Assembly: GCA_021229015.1 (NCBI GenBank)
Contig: CM037784.1
Span: 64,487,831-64,551,830, forward strand
Source of the DNA: Solen grandis
Lineage: Eukaryota > Mollusca > Bivalvia > Adapedonta > Solenidae
DNA length: 64,000 nucleotides
Direction of reading: 5' to 3'
The notes beneath the pieces are model-generated. The model saw nothing but the letters and a program-made list of their open reading frames with translations, searched no databases and was not told the origin of the DNA. The position numbers and the translations under genes were made by a program. Within the stretch, counting starts at the first letter, position 1. Every line of letters begins with the position of its first letter. Below, one piece after another: positions 23,704 to 35,593 of this stretch.

Positions 23704-24269
23704 AGCGATTACGTATAGAATAGATCGAGAATATTTAAACATTTCTATAGACAAAAGAAGACCAAAGCGAGCGTAGGCTTCTAGTGTCTGAAGAAATGTC
23801 TTAATATATTCTATCCTACTTAGAAGTTTCCCGTTTCAACCTTAATCTATTGCACTGAATCCGGGACACAATATTCATTCTCTGTCAATCAAATGTTTTT
23901 GTTTTTTTTCAACTGGGCGGCAGGTTGGAAAATGAGATGTTAGACATGTTAGAATTGGACGATTATATTCTGTGCATACAATTAAGGGAGTTTCATGTTA
24001 CATCAACGCCTGTGTGTTCAATTACAATCGATAGTAGAGAAACGTCTCCGCATTTCGATAAAATGGACCAAACCTGAATGTAAGTTTCACAATGCTATAA
24101 TCATCCTTTACTGCTTGGACATCACAAGTGAGGTGGATGGCAGCAAATTTGAATTAATATTTAATGTCGATTTGATCAAGATGTTTCAACATAAATAATT
24201 TAACGGGGAATTTACTTATGTTACTTAGCAAACCGTAGATATTACGACTCGATTGATAACATTTCCTCC

Positions 24270-24375
24270 GTTTGTTATTCAAGTGAACATATAAGGAGCG
24301 TCTTGGGGTGGTAAAACGTTTGGTCCTGAACCACGGGTTGTCGGTTTGAATCCCGTAGGAGGCGATATTCCTGTC
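24270..24375 (+). repeat. tRNA-like SINE fragment
   Basis: ggggtggtaaaacg, then a B box-like ggtttgaatcccg. It is not a functional tRNA because the cloverleaf does not close. No other copy is seen in this window. Confidence 0.35.
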
Positions 24376-24837
24376 TGTAGCTTTCACAACGTTTGACAGC
24401 TTAAATTATTTTTGTAGAAAAAAAAAAAAAACGGGTGTGCATGAAAGAAAATATGAGAGTTATTTCAAAGGAGAGAGAGAGGAGAGAGAGAGAGAGGTGA
24501 AAGACAAGAGGAAAGAAAAAGTAATATGATTAGCCTGGATTTTACTGTCTGTATATGATAACAATTGTAATATCATTTTAGCCGCAAAGGAAAAATGCAG
24601 CTCAGACAAACGGTTAAACAGAACCGAGTTAGTTTTTACGTCACCAAAAAGCAACGCCCTGAAGGCGGGGTTTGTTGCACATGCACACATAAAACATCAT
24701 TCTATTTTGTACATTTAAGATAGAAAATAGAAAGGTGTTCTACTGTAATAAGTCGTGGATAAATCAGAATTTTCAGAGCTTCTGATTGGCCCATATTTAG
24801 GGTAACTTCTAAATTTTGTATCAAACTGTTCTCGTTT

Positions 24838-25105
24838 TATGTTTGTTTGTTTGGTTAAGGTCCGACCGACATTATTTCAGTCATTTGGAGACACCGTAGA
24901 CAGATAGCATGATACCACATCCAGTCACATTATCCTGACACCGGGCCAACTAGTCTTGGAACTACCCTTAGCACCAAGCATGGGGACTATACCCGTATCA
25001 TTATTACGCATTTGGTATGTCGCGGTCGAGGATCGAACCCACAACCTCCTGCTTCCGGTCCCGCACCGGAGGCGGACGCTTAAACCACAAGGCAACCGAG
25101 ACTAG
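24838..25105 (-). repeat. SINE family 2, near full length, minus strand
   Basis: The tail (gaccgacattatttcagtca), the body (gatagcatgataccacatcc) and the tRNA-like head (ggatcgaacccaca near 25031, then ggcaaccgag) are present. The matching SINE in copy C is 37567-37858, so this insertion predates the duplication. Confidence 0.85.
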
Positions 25106-25362
25106 TCAATTTAAGGATTTGTTTAAGTAAACATATGAATATAGATGTTATCGTTTATGTACGTGTTTGAATATGTGGAAAAAATACATAGAGCGTATGG
25201 TAGCTATCATGAGAGGGATTAAGTGCGAGTAATATAACACTTTGTTTTCTCTCAATTTGAAGCTTAATAATTTGAATCACATTTTAACGTACTGTATATT
25301 TTATCAGCAAACAAAAGATAGGTCATTAAAGATTTCTATTTTTATCCATTACTTTCACATAC

Positions 25363-25661
25363 CTGTGTTCATTGAAGGCACAGATGCTACATAGCACCTC
25401 ATCGTGATTCTTACACCACATTTCCACCTGCTTCTGATTATGTTGTCGGCATTTCACCGTCGACATGACAACCACACTACCAGTCACCGACGGTTCCACC
25501 AAGACATGATTCTCCATATAATCATTGTGTTGCTCCAAACAGGGAGTGCACAGATTCTTGTGACACTCGAGGCAATACTTTACAGCCTTTCTGTTCCGAT
25601 TCCTTTTACGACAAACTGAGCAAGTGTTGTCAAACGCTTCGTCTGATGAAGATGCCGCCAT
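25363..25661 (-). CDS. TRIM-like copy B, first exon with two B-boxes
   Basis: ATG is at 25661 and the donor CACAG|gtatgt at 25363. About 99 residues begin MAASSSDEAFDNTCSVC. The first B-box reads VKYCLECHKNLCTPCLEQH, the second CRQHNQKQVEMWCKNHDEVL, then CSIC and EH. All zinc ligands look present and there is no RING. The exon is open throughout. It should splice to 22620 in phase 2. The 5' flank (25662-25780) matches that of copy C (38385-38470) before an inserted repeat array. Close in sequence to copy C, more distant from copy A. Confidence 0.8.
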
Positions 25662-25799
25662 GTTTGCTACTTATCGAATCCACCCTCTTCTGTCTATTGC
25701 CAAAGTCCAAACTATAGATAAACAAGATCAGGGAAATGACGTATGTGACGTTAAAATGTTTGCATGTTACACACAGCGTTTTAGGATTTCAGTGTTTTT

Positions 25800-26835
25800 A
25801 TGCTCACCGAAGGTGACGCATATAGTCGCCGCTTCGTCCGTCCGTCCGTTCGTCCGTCTCACTTTCCTTGTCCGGACTATTTCTCAGGAACTAACAGCTT
25901 GAATTCAACGAAACTTTATGGGAAGCTTTATTACCAAGAGGAGATGCGCATATTATCAGCATGACCCGATTCCTAAATTTTTCACAGAGTTAAGGCCCCT
26001 TGACTTTTTGGCCTATAGTTCATATTGCATGATTCTTGTCCGGGCTATTTCTCCAGAACTAATGGCTTGAATTCAACGAAACTTTATGGGAAGCTTTATT
26101 ACCAAGAGGAGATGCGCATATCGTCAGCGTGACCTGGTTCCTAAATTTTTCAAAGAGTTATGGCCCCTTGACTTTTCGGCCTATAGTACATATTGCATGA
26201 TTCTTGTCCGGGCTATTTCTCAGGAACTAATGGCTTGAATTTAACGAAACTTTATGGGAAGCTTTATTACCAAGAGGAGATGCGCATATTATCAGCATGA
26301 CCCGATTCCTAAATTTTTCACAGAGTTAAGGCCCCTTGACTTTTTGGCCTATAGTTCATATTGCATGATTCTTGTCCGGGCTATTTCTCCGAACTAATGG
26401 CTTGAATTCAACAAACTTTATGGGAAGCTTTATTACCAAGAGGAGATGCGCATATCGTCAGCTGACCTGGTTCCTCAATTTTTCACAGAGTTATGGCCCA
26501 TTGACTTTTCAGCCTATAGTACATATTGCATGATTCTTGTCCGGGCTATTTCTCCGGAACTAATGGCTTGAATTCAACAAAACTTTATGGGAAGCTTTAT
26601 TACCAAGAGGAGATGCGCATATCGTCAGCATGACCCGATTCCTAAATTTTTCAAAGAGTTAAGACCCCTTGACTTTTTGGCCTATAGTACATATTGCATG
26701 ATTCTTGTCCGGGCTATTTCTCAGGAACTAATGGCTTGAATTCAACAAAACTTTATGGGAAGCTTTATCACCAAGAGTAGATACGCATATCGTCGACGTG
26801 ACCTTGTTCCTCAATTTTTAAGAGAGTTATGGCCC
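25800..26835. repeat. 168-bp tandem repeat, six copies
   Basis: Anchors cttgtccggnctatttct lie at 25867, 26035, 26203, 26371, 26536 and 26704, with steps of 168 except one of 165. Each unit has aactttatgggaagctttat and gaggagatgcgcatat. A gtccgtccgtccgttcgtcc lead-in is at 25840-25857. Copy C lacks the array, so it was inserted or expanded in this block only. Confidence 0.95.
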
Positions 26836-28252
26836 CTACTACCATGTTGTTGACTAATATTCATGTCATTTGCCTAATTTAACAGGAGATATCATTTAAA
26901 CAAAACCCCACAAAATTCAATATGCTAGTAATGTCAATCATAATCATGTCAGCTAATTGTTGTTTAGGCCATTATACACTATTTCAAATATCCAGTCATA
27001 TGTCAAGAGTGTTGGTTAACCTCTTTGATATGAGCACACATTGAAATGTATGACTTAATTTTTAGTAGTATAAAAACTTAAAAAAATCAATGAAAGATCT
27101 GATGAGTAACACATATTATCATATTAAATAATAAACTGTTACTAAGTCTCCAAATTAGAGTTGGTAAAACATCTCATCTGATGAGGAGATTAGATATGAT
27201 TTAGGAATGGGGATTTCAACATATCCTCCCACCCATTGACCAAGGCCTTATTGGTAACAATGACGTTCTTCGGGGAGCATCTGTCAGTTCTACTGACTTT
27301 CTTGTTTTTTTAAACAAAAGACTGATAGTGCCGAGAGCAGCCGGTAAAAATAGTTGCATGATGCAACATTTTTCATTTGAATGTAGAGACCACCGACCTC
27401 TTCATAACGTATTCATTTTTAGTCCATATATTGATATAGATGTCAATTCAAACACCATTGCCAGCATTAAATGCACCATCAATAATTTCAGATGTTGCAC
27501 GGTGAAAATCAGTGATTCACGTGCGATTTGTGTTATTTGTCTATCAGTTAATTTTGAATTACTAAGGGCTATCAAAGTGTTGCAGTTTACGCCTGTACAT
27601 ACATGCATTGTGTGATTTTAAAACTTACATGACCATGGCAACGGTTGTTTGTTTTTTGTTATTCCTACCTGTCGATCAATGTCTAGCTGTCCCGCTGCCT
27701 GTCTTTATACTTACATCAGAGCATTTGTCGATATTAAAGTTAAATTGAAATTTCTCGTTTTGCCTGGCGTGATCTATTTTAAAGTCATTTGTGTTACTCA
27801 AAAAAGGTACAACCGTTGTTGTAACGTCGCTGCGACAGTATATAGTCATACAGCGACGTCCAGCTAATTACAGCTGGAGGAAGACCCAGAGTTCATAGAG
27901 GCATCCGGGAAAGAATACTTGAAAAAGCAATGTAAAAAGCCTGCTTGAATGCATCAGTGAATGTAAACAGGTAAAAGTATAATTTTCGATTTTAATACAT
28001 TTTATTGATTTACATTCGTTACCAAAGTTCAGTAGTTACCCCATTCATAAAAGGATTGATATAATCGAGAATCTTATCAATATATTTTTTGTTACAAAGG
28101 ATCAAACATATTCCGTTTTGGAAGTTTCGACTTGACCCTCTTCTTTCATAATAAACACTGTCATGTCAACGAAAAATCAAGGTTAATCAGCATGACATAT
28201 TATTTCTCAAAATATTTATATTTCTTAAAACGTTTATAGCGATTTTAAGGTA
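26836..28252. other. Upstream flank of TRIM copy B
   Basis: 27310-27960 matches 38500-39110 of the duplicated block. Small open frames here are not conserved between the two copies. A minus-strand SINE family 1 fragment lies at 27825-27905. Confidence 0.6.
27825..27905 (-). repeat. SINE family 1 fragment, minus strand
   Basis: cgtcgctgcgacagtatata, then cagcgacgtccagctaat. A shortened match lies at 39000-39060 in the duplicated block, so it predates the duplication. Confidence 0.65.
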
Positions 28253-28402
28253 ATGTCCCTGTAATGGTTCCCTTTGTCTTGGGCCACATACTTATCCTCT
28301 ACCAAGATAAACAAGGTACCCCAATGAAACATTAGGAAACCTTGGTTATCTCCGTGAAAGGCCATAAGGTCCAAAATGTAATGGAACCATTACAGGGACC
28401 TA
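28253..28402. mobile_element. Small MITE, about 150 bp
   Basis: gtccctgtaatggttcc at 28255-28271 and its exact complement ggaaccattacagggac at 28383-28399. There is no coding content. Short TA-containing flanks are consistent with a TA target. Confidence 0.7.
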
Positions 28403-28959
28403 CATTCTAATAAATTTTACTTCTGTTAGTACCATCATGCTACTCGCATGCTTACTGAACTTTATTTTTCGATTTTATTTTTCTCGAAATAAAAGATTTG
28501 CGACTGAGCCTTTCTCTGCCATTAAAAACTTCGTGAAAATTAAATGTGTTGTAATGTCACCAAGAGTTACATTTGTTTTTACATTGAATTTAAAGTAATT
28601 TCGAAATGCAGATTTTATTGGTAGCGTTTCATTGCAATACAATTTTGAACTTAATGAAGTAAGGTCATGATCTTTTTATGTATGCAAGGCATGAATGGAA
28701 CCTTACTCCGGATCATTATGAACAAATAAAAGTGCTCAAAGTACTAAGATACTGCCGCCTGGGTGATCGTGAAACATAGTAGTGTGATGATTTTTTCTTT
28801 TTGTTGATTTAATCATATTGCGTTTAGTTTCAGAACATTCTTGTTTACTTAATTTAACTTTATTTTCAATCATTTTTTTAAATTATCTTAATTATTTTGA
28901 GTACGTTTTCATGTTTAAAACATACTGAGAAAAGATAATCTGATTTTTGATAAATAAAT

Positions 28960-29480
28960 ACATAAATAAATTGTAATTATTCCGTTTATATGGGATAAGC
29001 GACAAGGACCGAGTCATCCGTGTGACGGAAACCTATAAAAGGAAGCGAAATTTTTGTTGCTGTCTGTTGGCTGCAGGTCTTCAAGGTGTGCAGATCAGTC
29101 AAATTAACTATACGGTTATAATTGACTAAATATAATAAACCCTTTATAATACGGGGACTTTGGTGGATTTTATCAGCAGAGAATTAAATCACGGGTTTGC
29201 GGCGTATGTACCATTCCTGTTGTTTTGTTTTTCGGGCTTGTTTGTTAGCCGGGTCACCGTTTATTTAGGGTTGGAGCTGTATTTTTAGCCACTGTTTGGT
29301 AAGTCTGGGACTTTGGTCGTTTCGGGTTGGTTCTGGGGGTTGCCTCGGGTTTGTGACGTATGAGCCATTCTCGTTGGGTCCCCTAGTGCTTGCACGCATC
29401 GCCGGGTCGTAGACTGCTGAACAAGGGTTTCAGCTGAATTATGGTTGGAATGGAATGTTGGTTTCATACAGCATTGGTGT
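28960..29480. other. Insertion with TATA box and two diverged repeat units
   Basis: A strong TATA box (cctataaaagg) lies at 29031-29041. Two diverged units follow, from 29151 and 29308, each starting gggactttggt and later containing cgggtttg-g-cgtatg and gccgggtc. The corresponding place in the duplicated block (about 40500-40640) lacks this, so it is an insertion. It could be an LTR or another element; no polymerase is seen. Confidence 0.4.
29031..29041 (+). promoter_or_regulatory. TATA box
   Basis: cctataaaagg in a GC-richer local context. No protein-coding exon is recognised downstream on the plus strand, so the transcript, if any, is unknown. Confidence 0.4.
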
Positions 29481-30429
29481 GAGGTTCGATACTGTGCTAG
29501 GATTAATTGATTAAAGCAGAGTATTTTATGTTATAGTCATGGAAATTTGAGCATTAAATTATATGTATATTTTCTTTAAGGTTTTTCGGTAACTCTGATT
29601 TTTTTTCTTGGCTGGTTGTTTGAATTTAGTGGAATTTAGGTTTTAGGTAGATACATTTGCATTATATTTCTGGTTTCGTCTGTATGGTGTTGTTTGAAAG
29701 TTTTAATGATCATATGATTTTATTGAAATTAATTCACGCGTTGTCTGTACATATTTCGGTCAATACTTAATGTTAATTTATTTTTCTAATCATAAGCTGG
29801 GAGCTTGAGGAAAATTCATTTTATCATATTTGTATATAGTTTCTGAAACTGGTTTGAAATAGGGTTGTTTCTTTTGGTTTTAATTGTTGAAGCTAGGCTC
29901 GGTTTAGTACACGTTACAGTAGTACTGTAGTACTAGTCAGTTTTCACCCCTGCTTAGAGGCTTGAATTAGAATTACAGCTATTCCATCATGTAAATCCTG
30001 CCGACTGTATTTCGGCGCATTGTGCATGATTTTTTATGTATATTTTGTATGATATCCAAGCAAATTTACGAGTTAATGCCCAAGTAACAAACATTTAACC
30101 GTTTATAGCGTCGTACATTTCATATTCATCAGCATAGGCAATTGAAGATAAGCTCAAACTATTAAGGAGTATGCATTGCAGACCTGCAAAACGCGTGTGC
30201 AATATGATAGGAAAAATATAGGTCACTGCTTGATTGACGAAGTACAGATAATGTGAACACATTTGAAATTTTATTTCCCGGAGATGATTGTCTTGCTATG
30301 TACATGTATTTGTAAGAGGGTCAGATCTGTCTGGTTGGTTTTAATAAGATAACGCCATAAAATTGAGGATAGTGTTTATACGAGGCAACTACTGGGCAAT
30401 TGGAGTTACATGACTTAAATTTGAAATGA

Positions 30430-30640
30430 GATGCTATTGTCGCTGTGGGTTCGAATCCCGGCAGATTCACGTGATGAAGCCTTCCGGTTGTAGGTCGAAA
30501 GGATCTCGTTAAAAATTGTACTGGTAGCTCCCTGCTTGGCGTTCAGCATATATATCAGGGTAGTTTCAGGACTGGTTGGCCCGTCGTCAGGATAATGTGA
30601 CATATTGTGGTATCATGCCACATGTCTACGGGTAATGTGT
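30430..30640 (+). repeat. Chimeric SINE: family 1 head joined to family 2 body
   Basis: 30437-30497 is the family 1 head and start of body (gctgtgggttcgaatcccgg, gatgaagccttcc, gtaggtcg). From about 30500 it changes to family 2 (ggtagctccctgcttggcgt, ggactggttggccc, ggtatcatgccacatg). Confidence 0.7.
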
Positions 30641-30821
30641 ACAAAATGACTGTCAAAATTTTGCTGATACCCCAAATACGTAAAACATAACGAAGAAAAG
30701 TGACCCCATAAAAATGCCCTCGTCTTTATATTTCACAAATAAAAGTGACTTCCTGGTCATAGCATTTCGACTCCCCCCGGTCATAGTATTTTGATCATTC
30801 CCCCAAGTGAAATGAACTGAG

Positions 30822-30841
30822 CCCCCCCCCCCCCCCCCCCC
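30822..30841. repeat. Poly-C tract
   Basis: About 20 consecutive C. The glycine-rich frame on the minus strand is an artefact. Confidence 0.9.
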
Positions 30842-30899
30842 TCTTACACCCAACCCCTTAAAAAGTTTAAAATCCGCGGTAAAATTATGACCCCTGTAA

Positions 30900-32089
30900 T
30901 TTTTTCTAATGAAACGTTACTGCGATTTAAGGACGAACGAACAGATGGACGGGCGGATGGACATACATACACACACACACTTCTAAAACTACCTTTACAA
31001 CTACAGCAGCAGCAACAATACAAATATGAACACCAGTAACAATGATAGCAACAGCAACAACTACATGAATTCGCAACACTGTGTTGATGACGATGATGCT
31101 ACTGCTGACGACGACGACAATGATGTTAATATCATCATTTTTCAGAAATGAGCTATATAAGGCGATATGCAGCATCTTAACGTATACAGCTTACGGTGAG
31201 CTGTATTCGGTGTAAACTGTATAGGGTTTTATAGTCGACGCATACACCTCATGCGTAAGCTGTATACGGCATGGAATTAGTTAGACATCGCTATAACTGA
31301 AATACTTTGTGACAACACCGGTATACTTCTACACAACAACAACCTACCGGTATGCTCCTGGGGTTATATATATCGCTCGAGACAGGTTGCATGGTTCCCG
31401 GTGACCTATCACAGTGCCAACCCGTAGAACAGTTTTGGTATTTCAATTACCTATCAGGAATACTTTCCTTGATATATTTCTTATGGTGTGTATATAGAAG
31501 TAATATTTGTTATATCAAACATTCTGTCCCTTCCATAGATACCATTGGTATACCTAAGGCTGCTGAAGTACCCAGGTCATATTTTGCAGGTACAGTACAC
31601 TATGTAGATCCTTGAGACTTATTGCACAACCACAGCCTATTCAATTATTGTGATTTCCTGACATACACACCGACTCTAAAAGGTCACTGAATAGCTGCTC
31701 TATTAAATCTAGCTAGCTATTCTTGCTTTCATTCTCTTACATTATTTAAATAAAATGTTTCTGAAACAGAGAAATACTTTTACATGCAGGAATGAACTTG
31801 ATGGAAGAGTAGACTTTGTTTGGATTAAAAGTATCACAGTAATATTGCGGCTCACATTCTACAGTCTGCAAATTCATATACAAATTTAAGCTCATTTAAT
31901 TAATATTCACCAAGTCATCGATTTGTACTTGACTATTCAAGAGGTAAATATGTTAAACTTGGCAGACTTGTTATATGCTGCGAAACATTATTGTATATAT
32001 CTTCATATAAAAAAGATATTAAATGAAACACATAATCGATTTGGTGATATCATTAACCCATATACTATACACTTATGAGATATGTACTA
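30900..32089. other. Spacer between the two duplicated blocks
   Basis: Contains CA-rich and caac/gatgacgacg simple stretches (30960-31135) and a small cluster of agctgtatacgg-type words (31180-31275). The 87-residue frame at 31352 has no recognisable domain. Confidence 0.4.
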
Positions 32090-32308
32090 CAGATGCAATG
32101 TTTATCTTGTAACAATTGTTTATATAGGTTAGGTAATTTTCGAAAATAATTTGTCAGTCCTACTTTTTCGCAGAGATACAGATATATTGATTTACCTGTC
32201 TGTCTATGTATTCTTAATCAATATCTTTAAACATGTAAATTATCCGATATTGTTTAAATTCAAATAATAACGATAATTGAGTTGGGTCCTACTTTCGTTT
32301 TCACCTAC

Positions 32309-32604
32309 CTGTGTTCCATGAGGACACAAATGCTACAAAGAATTCTTTATGATTCAGACACCAGTATTCCAACAGTTTCTGACCATGCTGTTGGCATCTT
32401 TCAGTCGGCACTACGATCCCAACTCCGGCGGCCGGCGGTTTGACCATGGTATGATCCTCCAAAAATCTTTGTGAAGATCCAAACAGGAATTACACAGGTA
32501 CTTGTAACATTCCTGGCAAAACTTTACATCTTCTGTGGCCCGGTTTTTCTTACTACAAACGGTTCTGGAGATGTTCTCAGTTTTTTAGATGCAACACATG
32601 CCAT
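32309..32604 (-). pseudogene. TRIM-like copy D, orphan first exon
   Basis: It matches the first exon of copy A along its length, including the donor context cctacctgtgttccatg. ATG at 32604 is followed by a changed and shortened stretch that removes the first zinc-binding cysteines, and a TAA arrives after about 26 codons. The downstream B-box text is still readable in another frame. No second exon lies between here and 25661, the next copy on this strand. The duplication apparently copied only this exon of a two-exon gene. Confidence 0.75.
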
Positions 32605-32734
32605 GTTTGTTTGTGTTTTAAGCCCGATTGACAAAATCCTCATAACGCGTTCATGTGACGTTGATATATCAAGGGAATCAACTGGCCGAAATGCTTCCCA
32701 AATAATTTCTTTAAGATTTATCCTTCACAACAAA

Positions 32735-32809
32735 GGGTGTGTGCGTCAGAGAGAGAGAGAGAAAGAGAGAGAGGGGTGGGGGCATGTGTTCGCCCTCCAA
32801 AACGAATAT

Positions 32810-32847
<38 letters not shown>

Positions 32848-32853
32848 CTGCTT
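32735..32853. repeat. (GA)n microsatellite
   Basis: Two GA runs separated by a short unique part. They produce spurious Arg/Glu-rich frames. Confidence 0.9.
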
Positions 32854-32874
32854 TTGAAACGTATAAGGGCTATT

Positions 32875-33465
32875 GTTTTTCGTTTGGTTATTTTTGTAAA
32901 GGTCCATTATATTTCAAATTGATTCATATTCATGAAAAAGGAAATACAAGATAACATTTACATATTGCAGACTAACCAAATGGTACATAATGTGCAAATA
33001 ACTTCTATAAATACCAGTTAAACGCATTGAAAATGTTGATCAAATTACGCAATTTAGTATTTTGGATGGATGTCAAATTACTCCCAATGTTTACATTTTA
33101 CATTGGCGAGTATTCCCGAAGACAGTCTGTAATCGGATATAATTTGAATTTGAAAAACCTATGTCAAATCACAATTTGTTTATCTGCTACGTCATCAATT
33201 TATGCACTCGTGATTCGTTAACGGAGACATAAGAATTGTCTATAGAAAAAAAGTGACGAGGATATGCGAATTATGCAAATTAGTTATTTTTGTAAACAAC
33301 TGAATAATCTTTAGTAAAAGATTTCTTTCTTATTTATGCATTGTAGTGACGTTGTCGTCAACGAGTATGTACAGATTGCATCTCGTAAAATATCTATATC
33401 ACACACTCTGCTATTATGTCCGAGGAATATACACTGCTTTTGGAGGCATAATGGGCCTTTATAGT
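32875..33465. repeat. Dispersed unknown repeat, copy 2 of 3
   Basis: ggtccattatatttcaaatt, gtacataatgtgcaaata, gaaaatgttgatcaaattac and gacgttgtcgtcaacgagta match 63597-63915. The second half also matches 2090-2260. It is the most complete copy in the window. Confidence 0.65.
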
Positions 33466-33889
33466 TCTTCCAATCGAATAAATAAATCAATATATAAAAT
33501 ATATTCTTTTGAAAGACATTTAACCTTTAAACAAGGAAAAAATAAACAACAACATTCCGTATGGTATTCAATATTAAATGATATGAAAGCACTACATGAG
33601 TTTATTTATGCAAAGTGCGGGTATATCTTAAAACACATTTTATCTCATCTGATTATGCTTCTGAATGATCGTCATTTAATGAATATGACTAGAATATAAG
33701 TATTCATAAGCGGATGAAACTGTTTATAGCTGCAGACCTGTACAAACATCATAAATCATAAATGCACATCTTTGCTAATGTTCAAAATGGAGATCTTTTT
33801 CTTCTCAAATAAGTGCCTCGATGTACTGACCTCCTACATTACTTATTCAATATAACAAAATTAAAGTTTACATTTTTACATCTTTCTAG

Positions 33890-34050
33890 CTTTTACACGA
33901 GTTTGCTCCCTTGCTTGGCACTCAGAAAATAAGGGTAGTTCTAGGACTAGTTGGCCCGGTGTCAGGAAAATGTGACTGGGTGTAGTATCATGCTAAATGT
34001 CTATGGCGTGATATTGCAGTGTGGCAGCACTTTATATGTCTCATGACAAA
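33890..34050 (+). repeat. SINE family 2 body fragment
   Basis: gctcccttgcttggcactca, ggactagttggcccggtgtc and gatattgcagtgtggcagc. Shared with 15890-16045 in the other duplicated block. Confidence 0.75.
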
Positions 34051-34104
34051 ATCCCCTAAATGACCATTTACCATTGGAATCAGTATCTGAATATAAACGT
34101 TTAC

Positions 34105-34370
34105 GGGGCCGCCGTGGCCGAGCGGTTACAGTCATGGACTACAAATCTCACAGCCCCTCACTGCTGTGGGTTCGAATCCCGGTAGGGACTTCGGATTTTT
34201 CATGTGAGGAAGCCTTCCAGCTGGCTTGCGGTAGGTCGGTGGTTCTACCCGGGTACCTCTATGTACCCGGGGTCTTCCTCCACCTGTAATTAGCTGGACG
34301 TCGCTATATGATTGAAATGCTATCGCAGCGACGGTAAACTCTAATACAACAACAACAATACAACAACAAT
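34105..34370 (+). repeat. SINE family 1, full length, reference copy
   Basis: The tRNA-like head has an A box (gtggccgagcggttac at about 34113) and a B box (ggttcgaatcc at about 34170). The body runs from ttcatgtgaggaagccttcc to gtaattagctggacgtcgc, and the tail is caataca/aac repeats. Target duplications ATAAACGTTTAC lie at 34093-34104 and 34369-34380. The matching place in the other block (about 16085-16095) has a single copy of this target and no SINE. Confidence 0.95.
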
Positions 34371-34655
34371 AAACGTTTACACTGATATATAATCCATATC
34401 GACACTCTTATTCCATACTTATTGTTTATTTTCAAACACTCTTGCAATGGAAAAAAATCCTACTTCATGTCTATCATGAATGAAGCATACGAGGGGGTAT
34501 CCAAAAAAACGTAGACTTTCTAAATATCTTTTTAAGTTTCACTTCAATCATTATGTTTTTCGTATAATGAAAAAAAATCCCAGTAAAACCCTCTTATAGA
34601 ATCTCTCTCAAGTATTCTATTTATCCCTTTAAATCTCAGTGCGGGCTTAGAGAAA

Positions 34656-34795
34656 AAGTGTAACGATGCGTCGTCACAGGTAACTACAATCTATGACAAC
34701 TGCGTCAGGGAGTCGACTCTTTGGCTCAGTGGTTAGAGCATTAGACTCGCATGCCGGCGGACCGGGTTCGATCCTGGGCCGGTCGATTTGTTACA
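34656..34795. mobile_element. Small insertion carrying a tRNA-like sequence
   Basis: Compared with the other block (about 16405), 34656-34795 is extra. It begins gtgtaacgatgcg and ends ttgttacaaa, giving 6-7 bp inverted ends. The right half (34713-34786) reads ggctcagtggttagagca, then gaccgggttcgatcctg. D-arm and T-arm are recognisable, but the acceptor and anticodon stems have mismatches. It is not a working tRNA. Confidence 0.6.
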
Positions 34796-35593
34796 AATAA
34801 AACGTGAATAATACTAGAAGAAAAAGGAAAAACATATATAAGGCTTTCCTCTGAATTATTTTGGAAAATCTAAGAAAGAGCATAAAATAAAACAAATACA
34901 CACACACATAAACATAATAATGTATATATATATATACGAACAGGAAAATACATAGAAATATTAATGGTTCTCTATTCAGAGCAATATATATGGAGGATGA
35001 ATATTTGTTACAAAGGAATTTCATTTTCGATTCATCAGTTGAGGAAGAAAGTATTGATATTCCCCCCTCACGAGATGAACTAAATTTTGTATTCCAATAA
35101 CACGAGCGCTGTTTCTTGTTATTTAATACTTTAATGCCATGCTTTACACTTTGTAACTGTGTTCATTATAAGTTTTCCCAAAGTCATGAAGTTGAACTTA
35201 TAAATCGATATTTGGTCTGAAAAAACTGTCCAGTAAATTAATACAAAGTCATTGGGTAAATCAACATTTTCTTCAAGCATTTCTTGCGGAATTTTCATTT
35301 CAGCGTAGAAATTAATTGAAATGACGAGAACAAATATTAAAAATTAAATTATAAGGTTAAAAAAAAAAAAAAAAACACATATTCCCTATAATCCAACAAA
35401 AACATAAAATTTATACATTTGCTTTATGACCTGATTTAGAAATAATCACTTGTGAATTCAATTAGATATCATGGTATTATGCCGTTACGTTCCGTTTACG
35501 TAACATTCAAGTGATTTTTTAATACAAATGCCAAAAATACAATTTTAGAATAATCTAGTCATTTTGTTCGAGGAAACTGTGACTATCAGACAA

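Larger units (their letters stand above)
22621..25362 (-). other. Intron of TRIM copy B
   Basis: Parts of it (about 23270-23560 and 25110-25330) match the intron of copy C (about 37130-37420 and 37860-38050). It holds a GA microsatellite (24465-24500), a tRNA-like fragment and a SINE. The open frame at 22913-23119 is unsupported. Confidence 0.6.

Noticed and set aside
34713..34786. Functional tRNA gene
   Set aside because: D-arm and T-loop are present, but acceptor, anticodon and T stems contain mismatches and the sequence lies in a mobile insertion.
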